A program made the position numbers and the translations under genes. A stretch of DNA of 58,801 bases from an uncultured Eisenbergiella sp. (GTDB lineage Bacteria > Bacillota > Clostridia > Lachnospirales > Lachnospiraceae). The notes beneath the pieces were generated by a model. The model worked only from the letters and a program-made list of their open reading frames with translations. It was not told the origin of the DNA and did not search any database. Location of the stretch: positions 8,165-66,965 of the forward strand of contig CAJUEL010000026.1 of NCBI GenBank assembly GCA_910585455.1. The letters run 5' to 3'. Every line of letters starts with the position of its first letter. The first letter of the stretch is position 1. Shown one piece after another: positions 23,964-31,784 of the stretch.

Positions 23964-25472
23964 ATGAAAAAAGAGAACAGACCCAACATTTTGATTTTAT
24001 TAAATGACCATCAGGCAAACTACGGGCACGGCATGCAGGGCGTGCGGATACGCCGTCCCAGATTTGACCGCTTCGCCCTGGAAGGCGTCCGGTACGAGCA
24101 CGCCTACTCCGCCTGTCCCCTGTGCGGACCGACGCGCCGCAGCATTCTGACCGGCCTGTACCCGCACAATCACGGAGAAACGATCAATGACCGGGACTAT
24201 CCCTTCGACAAAGAGGTCTATCTGGACACGCTTTATCAAAACGGTTACGAAAACTATTATTTCGGAAAGTGGCATGCGGGCTCCGGCACGGCGCTGGATC
24301 ATCACTGCCAGGGCTTTTGCTATCCCAGCTACAACAATCCTTACAATAAGCCGGAGTATAAAGCCTATCTGGAGCGAAAGGGACTGCCGGAGCCGGAAAT
24401 TTTCATCGAACACAATTTCACTTCCTACTTTCCCTACGAAAATATGAAAGAGGGAAGCGTATACAGACAGGACCGGGACTGGTGTAACGAGCACGCCTCC
24501 GGCGTGATGCTGACCCCGAAGGAAACCCATGAGTCCTTCTTCCTCGCCGATCTGGCCTGTGAAAAGCTCAAAGAGCTGGCAGAAAACAAGTCCGGAAAGC
24601 CATTTTCCCTCCGGGTCGATTTCTGGGGACCGCACCAGCCTTATTTCCCCAGCAGGGAATTTGCCGACCTTTACAATCCACAGGACATCCCGGAATATCC
24701 GAGCTTTCGCGAGGATGTGGCGCATAATAACAAGCCGGAAATTTACCGTTCCGAGGGAAACCGGATGATTTCGGAAAATGATAAGCTGATCTACCCAAAT
24801 CCTGTGCCCCTCACTGTCTGGCAGGAGGTGATGGCGAGAGCCTATGCCCAGATCACCCAGCTGGATGAGGCGGCGGGCAGAGTTTTAGACGCGCTGGAGC
24901 AATACGGCTTTGCGGAAAACACACTGGTGATCTGGACCACGGACCACGGCGATGCCCTCGCCTGCCATGGCGGACACTTCGACAAGCGCTCCTACATGCC
25001 CGAAGAAATGCTGCGCGTGCCCATGGCTGTCCGCTATCCCGGCAGACTGCCCGCCGGGCTTGTCAGCAATGCGCTGGTCAGCAATCTGGACGTTGCGCCC
25101 ACCGTCCTGGATGCGGCAGGCTGCTCCTTTTTGGGTCAGGTGGACGGGAAGTCCCTCCTCGGCGCAGGAGCCGGAATGGATAACGCCTTCCGTTCCTGCT
25201 TCGTGTGTGAAACCCACGGACATCTGGAGGAGCATCAGGGCAGGGCGCTGCTCACACAGCGCTACAAATATGTCTATAACCAGAATCAGCTGGATGAGCT
25301 TTATGATCTGTGCCTGGATCCATATGAACAGCGCAATCTGGCTGTGGAACCGGATTTTGCCCCGCTGCTTGCCAAAATGCGCGGCATGCTCCGGGAATGG
25401 GCTACGGAAACCGGGGATCATCTGATTTCGCTGCCCCCGAATACAGACTGCCCGGCAGAAGAACCCTCTTGA
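23964..25472 (+). CDS. Sulfatase, CxPTR type, 502 aa
   Basis: A second sulfatase only distantly like the first. The start (MKKENRPNILILLNDHQANY) carries the first metal motif, and the modified-Cys signature is CGPTRRSILTGLYPHNHG. A late metal motif is WTTDHGDALACHGGHFDKR, with the catalytic His/Lys region. No signal peptide. Having two sulfatases with different specificities in one operon suggests a substrate with two sulfate positions. A 15-bp hairpin repeat lies in front of the gene and may dampen read-through. Confidence 0.93.
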   Translation: MKKENRPNILILLNDHQANYGHGMQGVRIRRPRFDRFALEGVRYEHAYSACPLCGPTRRSILTGLYPHNHGETINDRDYPFDKEVYLDTLYQNGYENYYFGKWHAGSGTALDHHCQGFCYPSYNNPYNKPEYKAYLERKGLPEPEIFIEHNFTSYFPYENMKEGSVYRQDRDWCNEHASGVMLTPKETHESFFLADLACEKLKELAENKSGKPFSLRVDFWGPHQPYFPSREFADLYNPQDIPEYPSFREDVAHNNKPEIYRSEGNRMISENDKLIYPNPVPLTVWQEVMARAYAQITQLDEAAGRVLDALEQYGFAENTLVIWTTDHGDALACHGGHFDKRSYMPEEMLRVPMAVRYPGRLPAGLVSNALVSNLDVAPTVLDAAGCSFLGQVDGKSLLGAGAGMDNAFRSCFVCETHGHLEEHQGRALLTQRYKYVYNQNQLDELYDLCLDPYEQRNLAVEPDFAPLLAKMRGMLREWATETGDHLISLPPNTDCPAEEPS

Positions 25473-25497
25473 ACTTTCCGTCACTTTATGCTATCCT
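25469..25497 (+). promoter_or_regulatory. Promoter of a putative antisense RNA
   Basis: TTGAAC (25469-25474), 17 bp, TATCCT (25492-25497), overlapping the stop codon of the second sulfatase and reading toward the 3' end of the holin-like toxin gene. Confidence 0.55.
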
Positions 25498-25503
25498 TTA
25501 ACT

Positions 25504-25634
25504 TAAGAAGGACGCCTGCTCCAACAGACGCCCTTTAGGAGCCTCACTCCAAAGGTGGAGTTTCCCGAGGTGGTATCTTACCTCTCAGTGAGAGGCGCCC
25601 ATCCTGGTGCTAACAGGGTGGGCATTATTTTTTT
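25504..25634 (+). ncRNA. Putative antisense antitoxin RNA, about 130 nt
   Basis: It would start about 7 bases after the 25492-25497 -10 box and end at a strong terminator (GCCCATCCTG at 25597-25606 pairs with CAGGGTGGGC at 25614-25623, then ATTATTTTTTT). No coding frame is evident. Internal hairpins include ACTCCAAAGGTGGAGT. It is complementary to the 3' end and trailer of the small membrane toxin gene on the other strand, the TxpA/RatA-style layout. Confidence 0.5.
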
Positions 25635-25750
25635 CGCTTGTTGTCCTTGTCTCTGTCGAGAAAGGCAAGCAACGCTATGACAAAACTTCCAAAAGCGATC
25701 AGCAAACCGACCACTCCTATGAATATCAAAATGATATCTGCAGCTGTCAT
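25625..25750 (-). CDS. Holin-like type I toxin, 41 aa
   Basis: ATG at 25750 with GGGAGGTGG nine bases upstream. The peptide MTAADIILIFIGVVGLLIAF then GSFVIALLAFLDRDKDNKRK K has one membrane span followed by a charged, basic tail. This is the plan of the TxpA/BsrG/YonT-like 'holin-like toxin' group of Firmicutes, which damage the membrane when not held back by an antisense RNA. An RNA with its own promoter and terminator seems to converge on its 3' end. Read by hand; the family call is by pattern. Confidence 0.75.
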   Translation of the reverse strand: MTAADIILIFIGVVGLLIAFGSFVIALLAFLDRDKDNKRKK

Positions 25751-26052
25751 TGGCGCCACCTCCCTTCCTATGTATTCCGGTAAGCCGGTCATTGGCTCGG
25801 GAGGCTACCACCCCTGTCATGGGTTCCGTGAATGGATTCTACCACAATACGACAGGAATTTCAACAGCATTGGTGCAGGAAAAGTACAGTCATCGTAACA
25901 GTTCAGACTTGGCTGAACTGTTACCAGTCATCAAATATTACCACTCATGATGCCACTACGTTTTTTCATAGTTTGCGGGGTCATTAACCCTCACAGCAGT
26001 CGCCAGGCAGCTGCACGTACGCAGCTGCCTGGCTCATTCTTTGTCTATAAAA
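25751..26052. other. Gene-free stretch
   Basis: It holds the leader of the toxin gene, the palindromic repeat at 25895-25924 and, at about 26001-26034, an inverted repeat (CAGGCAGCTG / CAGCTGCCTG) that may terminate the galK operon transcript. No gene supported. Confidence 0.5.
25895..25924. repeat. Dispersed palindrome GTAACAGTTCAG, copy 1
   Basis: GTAACAGTTCAG (25895-25906), 6-base loop, CTGAACTGTTAC (25913-25924). Related copies at 43720-43737 and 48527-48558, with a half copy at 48424. Confidence 0.8.
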
Positions 26053-26718
26053 TTACCGTTCTTCAACCCTGCACATATGGCAATTCGGATCATCCACCAA
26101 TACTACCGACATTTCCTCCGGCAGCGCGACGCCCCATCTTTCCAGACGGTTCCTTGCATCTGCCAGAACCCGTCCCGGCATAGCGGCATCCACCGGATAG
26201 GACAGCAGCTCTTTCTCCTGCTCCTGCACGTTTACAATTCCCATATCCCACAAGACCTGTTTTAACGTCACATTCGCCGAAAGCGCCTGTGCCACACAGC
26301 CAAACTGGAAAAAGCCGTAATTATTGAAGCTGTAAAGCGTTCCTCTTTCCCAGGCATCCTTCCCGTATTTCAGAAGATCCCCTTCATACTCTTGCGGCAC
26401 TGCATAGCGTTCTAAAGTCTCCTTTACAAACATGCCAAGCCACTCCAGCTTTTGGGGTTCTCCATAATGCCGCCAATAGGCCACCGCAAAATAATTGACC
26501 CACTGCTCTTCCTCAATATTATGATGGCGCTGCGGGCAATGAAAATCATAAATGGCATGCCCCAGCTCATGGATGATATTATACCAGTGAAAATACAGCT
26601 CAAAGCAGAGCGCGGCATCCGCGCCGAACAGCCCCTCCACCATCTCCCGGTCCGCGTCGGAAGCGGCGCAAAGCTGCCCGGTCACGATTTCCACTTTATA
26701 ATCGTCTACCCGTTTCAT
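26053..26718 (-). CDS. HExxH metallopeptidase-like protein, 221 aa
   Basis: The motif NIIHELGHAIYDFHC (residues about 47-61) is a zinc-binding HExxH with a downstream Glu region (NIEEEQW). There is no signal peptide, so it is cytoplasmic. I do not recognise a named family. It starts 4 bases after galT ends, so it is the last gene of the galK-galT operon. Why a peptidase-like protein travels with the Leloir pathway is unclear; it may not be a protease. Confidence 0.7.
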   Translation of the reverse strand: MKRVDDYKVEIVTGQLCAASDADREMVEGLFGADAALCFELYFHWYNIIHELGHAIYDFHCPQRHHNIEEEQWVNYFAVAYWRHYGEPQKLEWLGMFVKETLERYAVPQEYEGDLLKYGKDAWERGTLYSFNNYGFFQFGCVAQALSANVTLKQVLWDMGIVNVQEQEKELLSYPVDAAMPGRVLADARNRLERWGVALPEEMSVVLVDDPNCHMCRVEER

Positions 26719-26722
26719 GTCA

Positions 26723-28243
26723 TCACTCGTTCAGGCTTTCCACAAAGCGGTCAAAGCCTTCCTGTCCCTTTTCGTCACGCTTGTAAACGCCCGCATCCTC
26801 CAACACCTCCATGAACACAAGTCCGATTTCCTTACGGATAATGTCATGAATATTTCCGGCGTTTATATCGCTGTATTTGGGCAAGAATTCCTCCACCCAG
26901 TCCGCATGCCCGGAAAGCGCCTCATCCTTACGGATATCCGCGCCGGAAAGAATCGCTTCCTCCAGCGCCGCCATCTCACCCTTTAAGCGGGCGGGCAGCA
27001 CCGCAAGGCCCATGACCTCAATCAGACCGATGTTTTCCTTTTTGATGTGGTGCAGCTTTGCATGGGGATGGAACACGCCCAGCGGATGCTCCTGCGTCGT
27101 GATGTTGTTGCGCAGCACCAGATCCAGCTCATAATTGCCGCCGCGCTTTCTCGCGATGGGCGTAATCGTGTTGTGGGGCTCTCCTTCTGTCTCCGCAAAA
27201 ATGAAGGACGCTTCGTCGCTGTAGCCGCGCCACGCCTGTAAAATCACGTCCGCCAGAGCGATCAGCCTGTCGGCATCCTCTCCCCAGATGCGGATGACGG
27301 ACATGGGCCAGTTCACGATGCCAGCCTTCACATCCTCAAAGCCCTTCACCGTAAAGGTTCTCTCCACCGCCGCTTTCGCCATGGGGAATTCATAATGTCC
27401 GCCCTGGAAATGGTCGTGGCTCAAAATGGAACCGCCCACAATCGGCAGATCGGCGTTGGAGCCGAGTATGTAGTGCGGGAACTGCTTCACGAAGTCGAAC
27501 AGCTTCACAAAGGTGTTGTGTTCGATCTTCATGGGCGTATGCTCCGCGTTAAACACGATGCAGTGCTCATTGTAATAAACATAAGGGGAATATTGGAAGC
27601 CCCATCTGCTGTCGTTGATCGTGATCGGAATGATCCGATGGTTCTGCCGCGCCGGATGGTTGACGCGCCCCGCATAGCCCTCATTTTCCACGCACAGAAG
27701 ACATTTGGGATATCCGCTTTGCTTCGCCAGCTTTGCCGCCGCGATCGCTCTGGGATCCTTTTCCGGCTTGGACAGGTTGATCGTGATATCCAGATCCCCG
27801 TATCTGGTCGGCGCGATCCACTTCTCATCCTTGCAGACGCGGTAACGCCGGATGTAATCCGTGTCCCGGCTGAATTTGTAAAAATAGTCCGTCGCCGCCT
27901 CCGGGGATTTTTCATATTCCTGACGGAACCTGCGGATAATTTCATTGGGCCGCCCCACGAGGCAGCTCATGATCTTCGTATCGAAAAGATCCCGGTATAC
28001 GATGCCGTCCTCCTTTAAAATGCCCTGCTCTACGGCATAGTCCAGCATATCCGCCAGAATTTCCGGCAGCCTCGCCACGAGACTTTCCTCGCTCTCTTTT
28101 GTTCTTTCTCCAAAGGAAAATTCATACTCGTCCAGATCAAAAAGCTCCAGCAGACGGTTGGCTGTATAAATTTCATCCTCCGGCTCCACCAGTCCGGTCA
28201 CAAGGCCGTATTGTACAAGATCACGAATGCGTTCCTGAATCAT
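26723..28243 (-). CDS. galT: UTP/UDP-glucose-hexose-1-phosphate uridylyltransferase, class II, 506 aa
   Basis: Class II GalT (Firmicute type, about 500 residues, unrelated in length to the 350-residue E. coli enzyme). Recognisable stretches are HPARQNHRIIPITINDSRWG and GGSILSHDHFQGGHYEFPM, the latter with the histidine pair at the nucleotide site. It moves UMP from UDP-glucose to galactose-1-phosphate in the Leloir pathway. It lies 12 bases after galK, with AAGGAGGC in that gap. Confidence 0.95.
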   Translation of the reverse strand: MIQERIRDLVQYGLVTGLVEPEDEIYTANRLLELFDLDEYEFSFGERTKESEESLVARLPEILADMLDYAVEQGILKEDGIVYRDLFDTKIMSCLVGRPNEIIRRFRQEYEKSPEAATDYFYKFSRDTDYIRRYRVCKDEKWIAPTRYGDLDITINLSKPEKDPRAIAAAKLAKQSGYPKCLLCVENEGYAGRVNHPARQNHRIIPITINDSRWGFQYSPYVYYNEHCIVFNAEHTPMKIEHNTFVKLFDFVKQFPHYILGSNADLPIVGGSILSHDHFQGGHYEFPMAKAAVERTFTVKGFEDVKAGIVNWPMSVIRIWGEDADRLIALADVILQAWRGYSDEASFIFAETEGEPHNTITPIARKRGGNYELDLVLRNNITTQEHPLGVFHPHAKLHHIKKENIGLIEVMGLAVLPARLKGEMAALEEAILSGADIRKDEALSGHADWVEEFLPKYSDINAGNIHDIIRKEIGLVFMEVLEDAGVYKRDEKGQEGFDRFVESLNE

Positions 28244-28255
28244 GCTTATGCCTCC

Positions 28256-29419
28256 TTATAAAATCACCGGACCGTCGCCGATTTCCACCACATAAAAGTC
28301 CGCCGCATAGCCGATCTTTTCCAGATAGGCCTTACCGACCTGTTCCTTGAAGGCTTCAATCGCTTCATCCTTCACGATGCTGACCGTGCAGCCGCCAAAG
28401 CCCGCGCCCGTCATTCGGGAGCCGATCACGCCCTCCACCTTCCAGGCCTCTTCCACCAGCGTATCCAGTTCGATGCCGGTCACCTCATAATCATCCCGCA
28501 AAGAAACGTGGGAAGCGTTCATCAGCCTGCCGAACTCTTCGATATTGTTCGCCTTTAATGCCGCAACCGCCTTCATGGTGCGCTGATTTTCATAGACCGC
28601 ATGGCGCGCCCGCCGTACGCGCACAGGATCCTTGATGGCGTCCTTCTTTTCCTCAAACTGCTCCTCGCTCAAATCGCCCAGCGTCTGGATATCTGTGACC
28701 TTCTTAAGCTCCGCCAGCGCGGTCTCACACTCGCTTCTTCTTTCGTTATATTTGGAATCGCCCAGCCCGCGCTTTTTATTGCTGCAGGAAATCACGACCT
28801 TTGCGCCCTCTAAGCGGATCGGCGCATATTCGAATTCCATCGTCGCCGTATCCAGAAAAATCGCGTTGTCCTTCTTGCCCATGGCGATGGCGAACTGATC
28901 CATGATGCCGCAGTTTACACCGTTAAATTTATTTTCGGAATACTGTCCGATCAGAGCCAGATCCTGATTGGTCACTGCAAAGCCGTACATATCCCGCAGG
29001 ATGAAACCCGTCAGCACCTCTACCGATGCGGAAGAGGAAAGTCCGGAGCCGTTGGGAATATTGCCGTACAGCAAAAGGTCCATGCCGCAAGTCACTTCCA
29101 TGCCTTTTTCTCCAAACGCCCACATCACGCCCTTGGGATAGTTGGTCCAGTCCGCTTCCTTTTCCGGCTTCAAGCCCTCCACGCTGGATTCGATCACGCC
29201 CAGCTTTTCAAAATTCATGGAATAAAAGCGCAGCTTCTTATCCTCTCTCTTTCTCGCAACCCCGTATGTACCGATCGTCAATGCGCAGGGAAATACATGA
29301 CCGCCGTTATAGTCAGTATGTTCACCAATCAGATTCACGCGCCCCGGCGCAAAATATACCTTTGCCCCGGCGCTTCCACCGAAAAGCTCCCCGAATTTCT
29401 CTAATAACTGTTCCCGCAT
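28256..29419 (-). CDS. galK: Galactokinase, 387 aa
   Basis: GHMP kinase with the galactokinase signature GRVNLIGEHTDYNGGHVFPC, the ATP loop GSGLSSSASVEV and the late motif GAGFGGCTVSIV; length is normal. It phosphorylates galactose with ATP, giving the substrate of GalT encoded next. Together with the GH36 alpha-galactosidase further on, it makes a path from alpha-galactosides to the Leloir pathway; galE and galM are not in this window. Confidence 0.97.
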   Translation of the reverse strand: MREQLLEKFGELFGGSAGAKVYFAPGRVNLIGEHTDYNGGHVFPCALTIGTYGVARKREDKKLRFYSMNFEKLGVIESSVEGLKPEKEADWTNYPKGVMWAFGEKGMEVTCGMDLLLYGNIPNGSGLSSSASVEVLTGFILRDMYGFAVTNQDLALIGQYSENKFNGVNCGIMDQFAIAMGKKDNAIFLDTATMEFEYAPIRLEGAKVVISCSNKKRGLGDSKYNERRSECETALAELKKVTDIQTLGDLSEEQFEEKKDAIKDPVRVRRARHAVYENQRTMKAVAALKANNIEEFGRLMNASHVSLRDDYEVTGIELDTLVEEAWKVEGVIGSRMTGAGFGGCTVSIVKDEAIEAFKEQVGKAYLEKIGYAADFYVVEIGDGPVIL

Positions 29420-29728
29420 ACCTTCTCCTCCTTTGGCATTCTGCCCTGTCTCTTTTTATGCCGCCACGGACACAGCATGCGCGCCGGGCAGGCAATGCTT
29501 CCTACATTCTGGATGCCGTTACGATCTGCAGCGATCGTAATAACCGTTTTTGGTTACGGTCCACTCCATGACCGGCAACCATTTTCCTCATACCTCTATC
29601 TTGTCATAAAGTCCTTTTCCGGAAAAGACACAGATGTTATATGTACCTGTCAAAATGTTATATCATGGACCACAGGTCCATGATCGCCATTCGCCGCTTG
29701 CTGTCAGCGTCAAGCCCGTTGGTCTGCT
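29420..29728. other. Gene-free stretch upstream of galK
   Basis: It holds a perfect palindrome TTACGATC-N6-GATCGTAA (29519-29540), a hairpin CATGGACC-ACA-GGTCCATG (about 29664-29682) and two copies of ATATAACAT (minus strand, about 29633-29665) around a TTGACA. These are candidates for the galK promoter and operator; no complete promoter is certain. Confidence 0.5.
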
Positions 29729-30643
29729 TCACGGCTCCCCACCGGCATCCAGCCGGCCAACCTTCTCAATAAAATCCTCCACCTGCCGAAGATGCTCCCG
29801 GTTCACCCGGTTTTCATCCTGCTGTACCTGCCTTCGATAGACCGAAGGAGCGACCCCCTTCATCAGCCGAAATGCCTTGGTAAAGGTCAGCGGATCCTGG
29901 TAGCCGCAGGAAAGCGCGATGCTCTCCACGGGCAAATCCGGAATCATCAGCATTTCCGCCGCCTTCGTCAGCCGGTAGGTGGATAAAAACTGCTGCGGCG
30001 ACATGCCGATGGATTTTTCAAACAGGGTATACAGGTAGCTCCTGTTGATGCAGACATAGTCCGCCACATCCGTCACGCGGATGGGATTACAGTAATTGCG
30101 CTGAATGAATTCCACCGCCCGGCGCACGTACTGGTTCGCCCTGTCCGCCTCATCCCGCTCGACAAGCGGCGCGCTCTGCGCCACCACCGACAAAAAAATA
30201 TGTAGCTGCCCGTTTCTGCGCAGTTCATTTTGCATCCCGATGGTATTGTGATCCATCATATCCCGCACGATCCCATAAAGCTCATCCGAGCTTTCCGAAT
30301 GGAACACCGGATGCTGCGCCGATATGCCCATGCTTTTGATGTATTCCTCCGCCCGGCTGCCCCAAAAGCCGACCCAGATATAGGTCCAGGGCTCCGTTTC
30401 ATCCGCCTGGTAGAAGCTCAGCTGTCCCGGCTCGATCAAAAAGCCGTAGCCGCCCTCCAGCGGATATTCCTTGCCGCCCGCACGGAAAATCCCCTTGCCG
30501 CTGAGCACAAAGTGAATCAGATAATGGGGCTTCATGGCAGGACCGAAGCTGTGCAGCGGCTCCGTCTGGGAACAGCCGCAGCAGGTCACAAACAGCTCAC
30601 TGTCCCGCCCCCTGCCAAATTCCAGTTTATATGCTTTTTCCAT
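29729..30643 (-). CDS. AraC-family regulator with cupin sensor, 304 aa
   Basis: I choose ATG 30643 (AGGAG nine bases upstream); a start at 30745 would add 34 residues encoded across DNA repeats. The N-terminal cupin-like sugar-binding domain (PHYLIHFVLSGKGIFRAGGK, with GYGFLIEPGQLSFY) is followed by two helix-turn-helix units (VTDVADYVCINRSYLYTLFE and VESIALSCGYQDPLTFTKAF). The pattern matches MsmR/RafR-type activators of alpha-galactoside genes. It precedes galK in the same direction, and galK-galT are likely targets. Confidence 0.88.
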   Translation of the reverse strand: MEKAYKLEFGRGRDSELFVTCCGCSQTEPLHSFGPAMKPHYLIHFVLSGKGIFRAGGKEYPLEGGYGFLIEPGQLSFYQADETEPWTYIWVGFWGSRAEEYIKSMGISAQHPVFHSESSDELYGIVRDMMDHNTIGMQNELRRNGQLHIFLSVVAQSAPLVERDEADRANQYVRRAVEFIQRNYCNPIRVTDVADYVCINRSYLYTLFEKSIGMSPQQFLSTYRLTKAAEMLMIPDLPVESIALSCGYQDPLTFTKAFRLMKGVAPSVYRRQVQQDENRVNREHLRQVEDFIEKVGRLDAGGEP

Positions 30644-30657
30644 ACGATTATGCTCCT

Positions 30658-30723
30658 GCATGGTATAGCTGCAGCGCTGCCAATGCGACTCCCGCATGGT
30701 ATATCTGCAGTGCTGCCCAATCC
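30658..30723 (-). repeat. Direct repeats before the AraC gene
   Basis: GCATGGTATA(G/T)CTGCAG(C/T)GCTGCC occurs at 30658 and 30694, 36 bp apart. The spacing and orientation suit autoregulation by the AraC protein, or they are a simple duplication. Confidence 0.6.
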
Positions 30724-30789
30724 TGAGAGAATCCCCCGCAGCCATTCAGCTCCTGGCCTCACCGCCGCCAGCTCCCAAAAGGCTTTCTC

Positions 30790-31713
30790 CTAGCGGTTGA
30801 CCGACTGCGCCATTCTGTGGTAGGTGTGACGGATACCCCGGATGGCGACGGAATACGCCATGATGTTTTCCGGAAGCGCCATGCCCACATAGCCGGAATC
30901 CCCGATATGATGGATGTCCGTCCCCGTCATTTTACAAAGCAGGGCGATCTGACGGATTGTTGCCACATCGCTTCCCTCCTGCGAGGTGCCGATCGAGGTG
31001 ATCGTCAGCGCGCCCAGACTGTGGGAAAAACCCACCAGCTCCCGGATATACTCCATCGTGATGCCCGGCACGGTTCCCGGCGCGGGCATCAAAATAATAT
31101 CTGCTCCCGCCTCCCGGAAGGCACGGATATCCTCTTTGGTAATGATGCTTTCCGCCGCCTCCTCGAGGATCCCCGAAGCATGCATTTTCCCGGCGGCTAA
31201 AATCATCCTGTTCTGCACCGCTGCCCGGATGGTGCGCAGGGATTCCGTGATCGCCCGGTTGCTCACGCCATTGCCGGGATTTCCGGTGAGCACGATCATG
31301 TCCACTCCCATGTCTGCGGCGAGCCGCGCATTTTCGGCCGTCGCCCTGCGCCCCTCCGACATCTGCCAGATGGTGTCGTCATTTGCCGTTTTTGTATCCT
31401 CTACCGGCTCTAAATTGATGCCGACCATTCTGCCGGTCAGCCTTTTCACCTCCCGCACCGTTTCTGTGGGCGCAACCGGCGGAAGCGCCTGGATCACCGG
31501 ATTTTTCACATCGAACATGTTCAGCAGAAGGATGTCTGCCCCCATGGATGCCACCACCTCTGCATTTGTGACATCCGTCAACAGCGGCTGGGTGATGCCG
31601 ATGCATTCCCCGGCAAGCGCCCGCCCTTCGCTGCCCTGGATCGCTGCAAGCAGTTCCTTTGCGGAATACGCTGCCAGCTCCGATGCCGTACAATCTAAAA
31701 GTCTCTTTGCCAT
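30790..31713 (-). CDS. PEP-mutase/isocitrate-lyase-like barrel protein (DUF7916-type), 307 aa
   Basis: ATG 31713 with GGAGG 5 bases upstream gives MAKRLLDCTASELAAYSAKE. The sequence follows a TIM-barrel pattern: GADILLLNMFDVKNP, MVGINLEPVEDT, DMIVLTGNPGNGVSN, ADIILMPAPGTVPG. I recall this group from Clostridia, labelled PEP phosphonomutase or DUF7916, always near sugar-use genes. The reaction is not known to me. It lies just upstream of the AraC gene on the same strand. Confidence 0.7.
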   Translation of the reverse strand: MAKRLLDCTASELAAYSAKELLAAIQGSEGRALAGECIGITQPLLTDVTNAEVVASMGADILLLNMFDVKNPVIQALPPVAPTETVREVKRLTGRMVGINLEPVEDTKTANDDTIWQMSEGRRATAENARLAADMGVDMIVLTGNPGNGVSNRAITESLRTIRAAVQNRMILAAGKMHASGILEEAAESIITKEDIRAFREAGADIILMPAPGTVPGITMEYIRELVGFSHSLGALTITSIGTSQEGSDVATIRQIALLCKMTGTDIHHIGDSGYVGMALPENIMAYSVAIRGIRHTYHRMAQSVNR

Positions 31714-31784
31714 GCCAACCTCCATTCTGCGCTGATCTGCTTTCAGTATTTCCGAAACCGCCGTTTTTTACTCCGTTCACCGCT

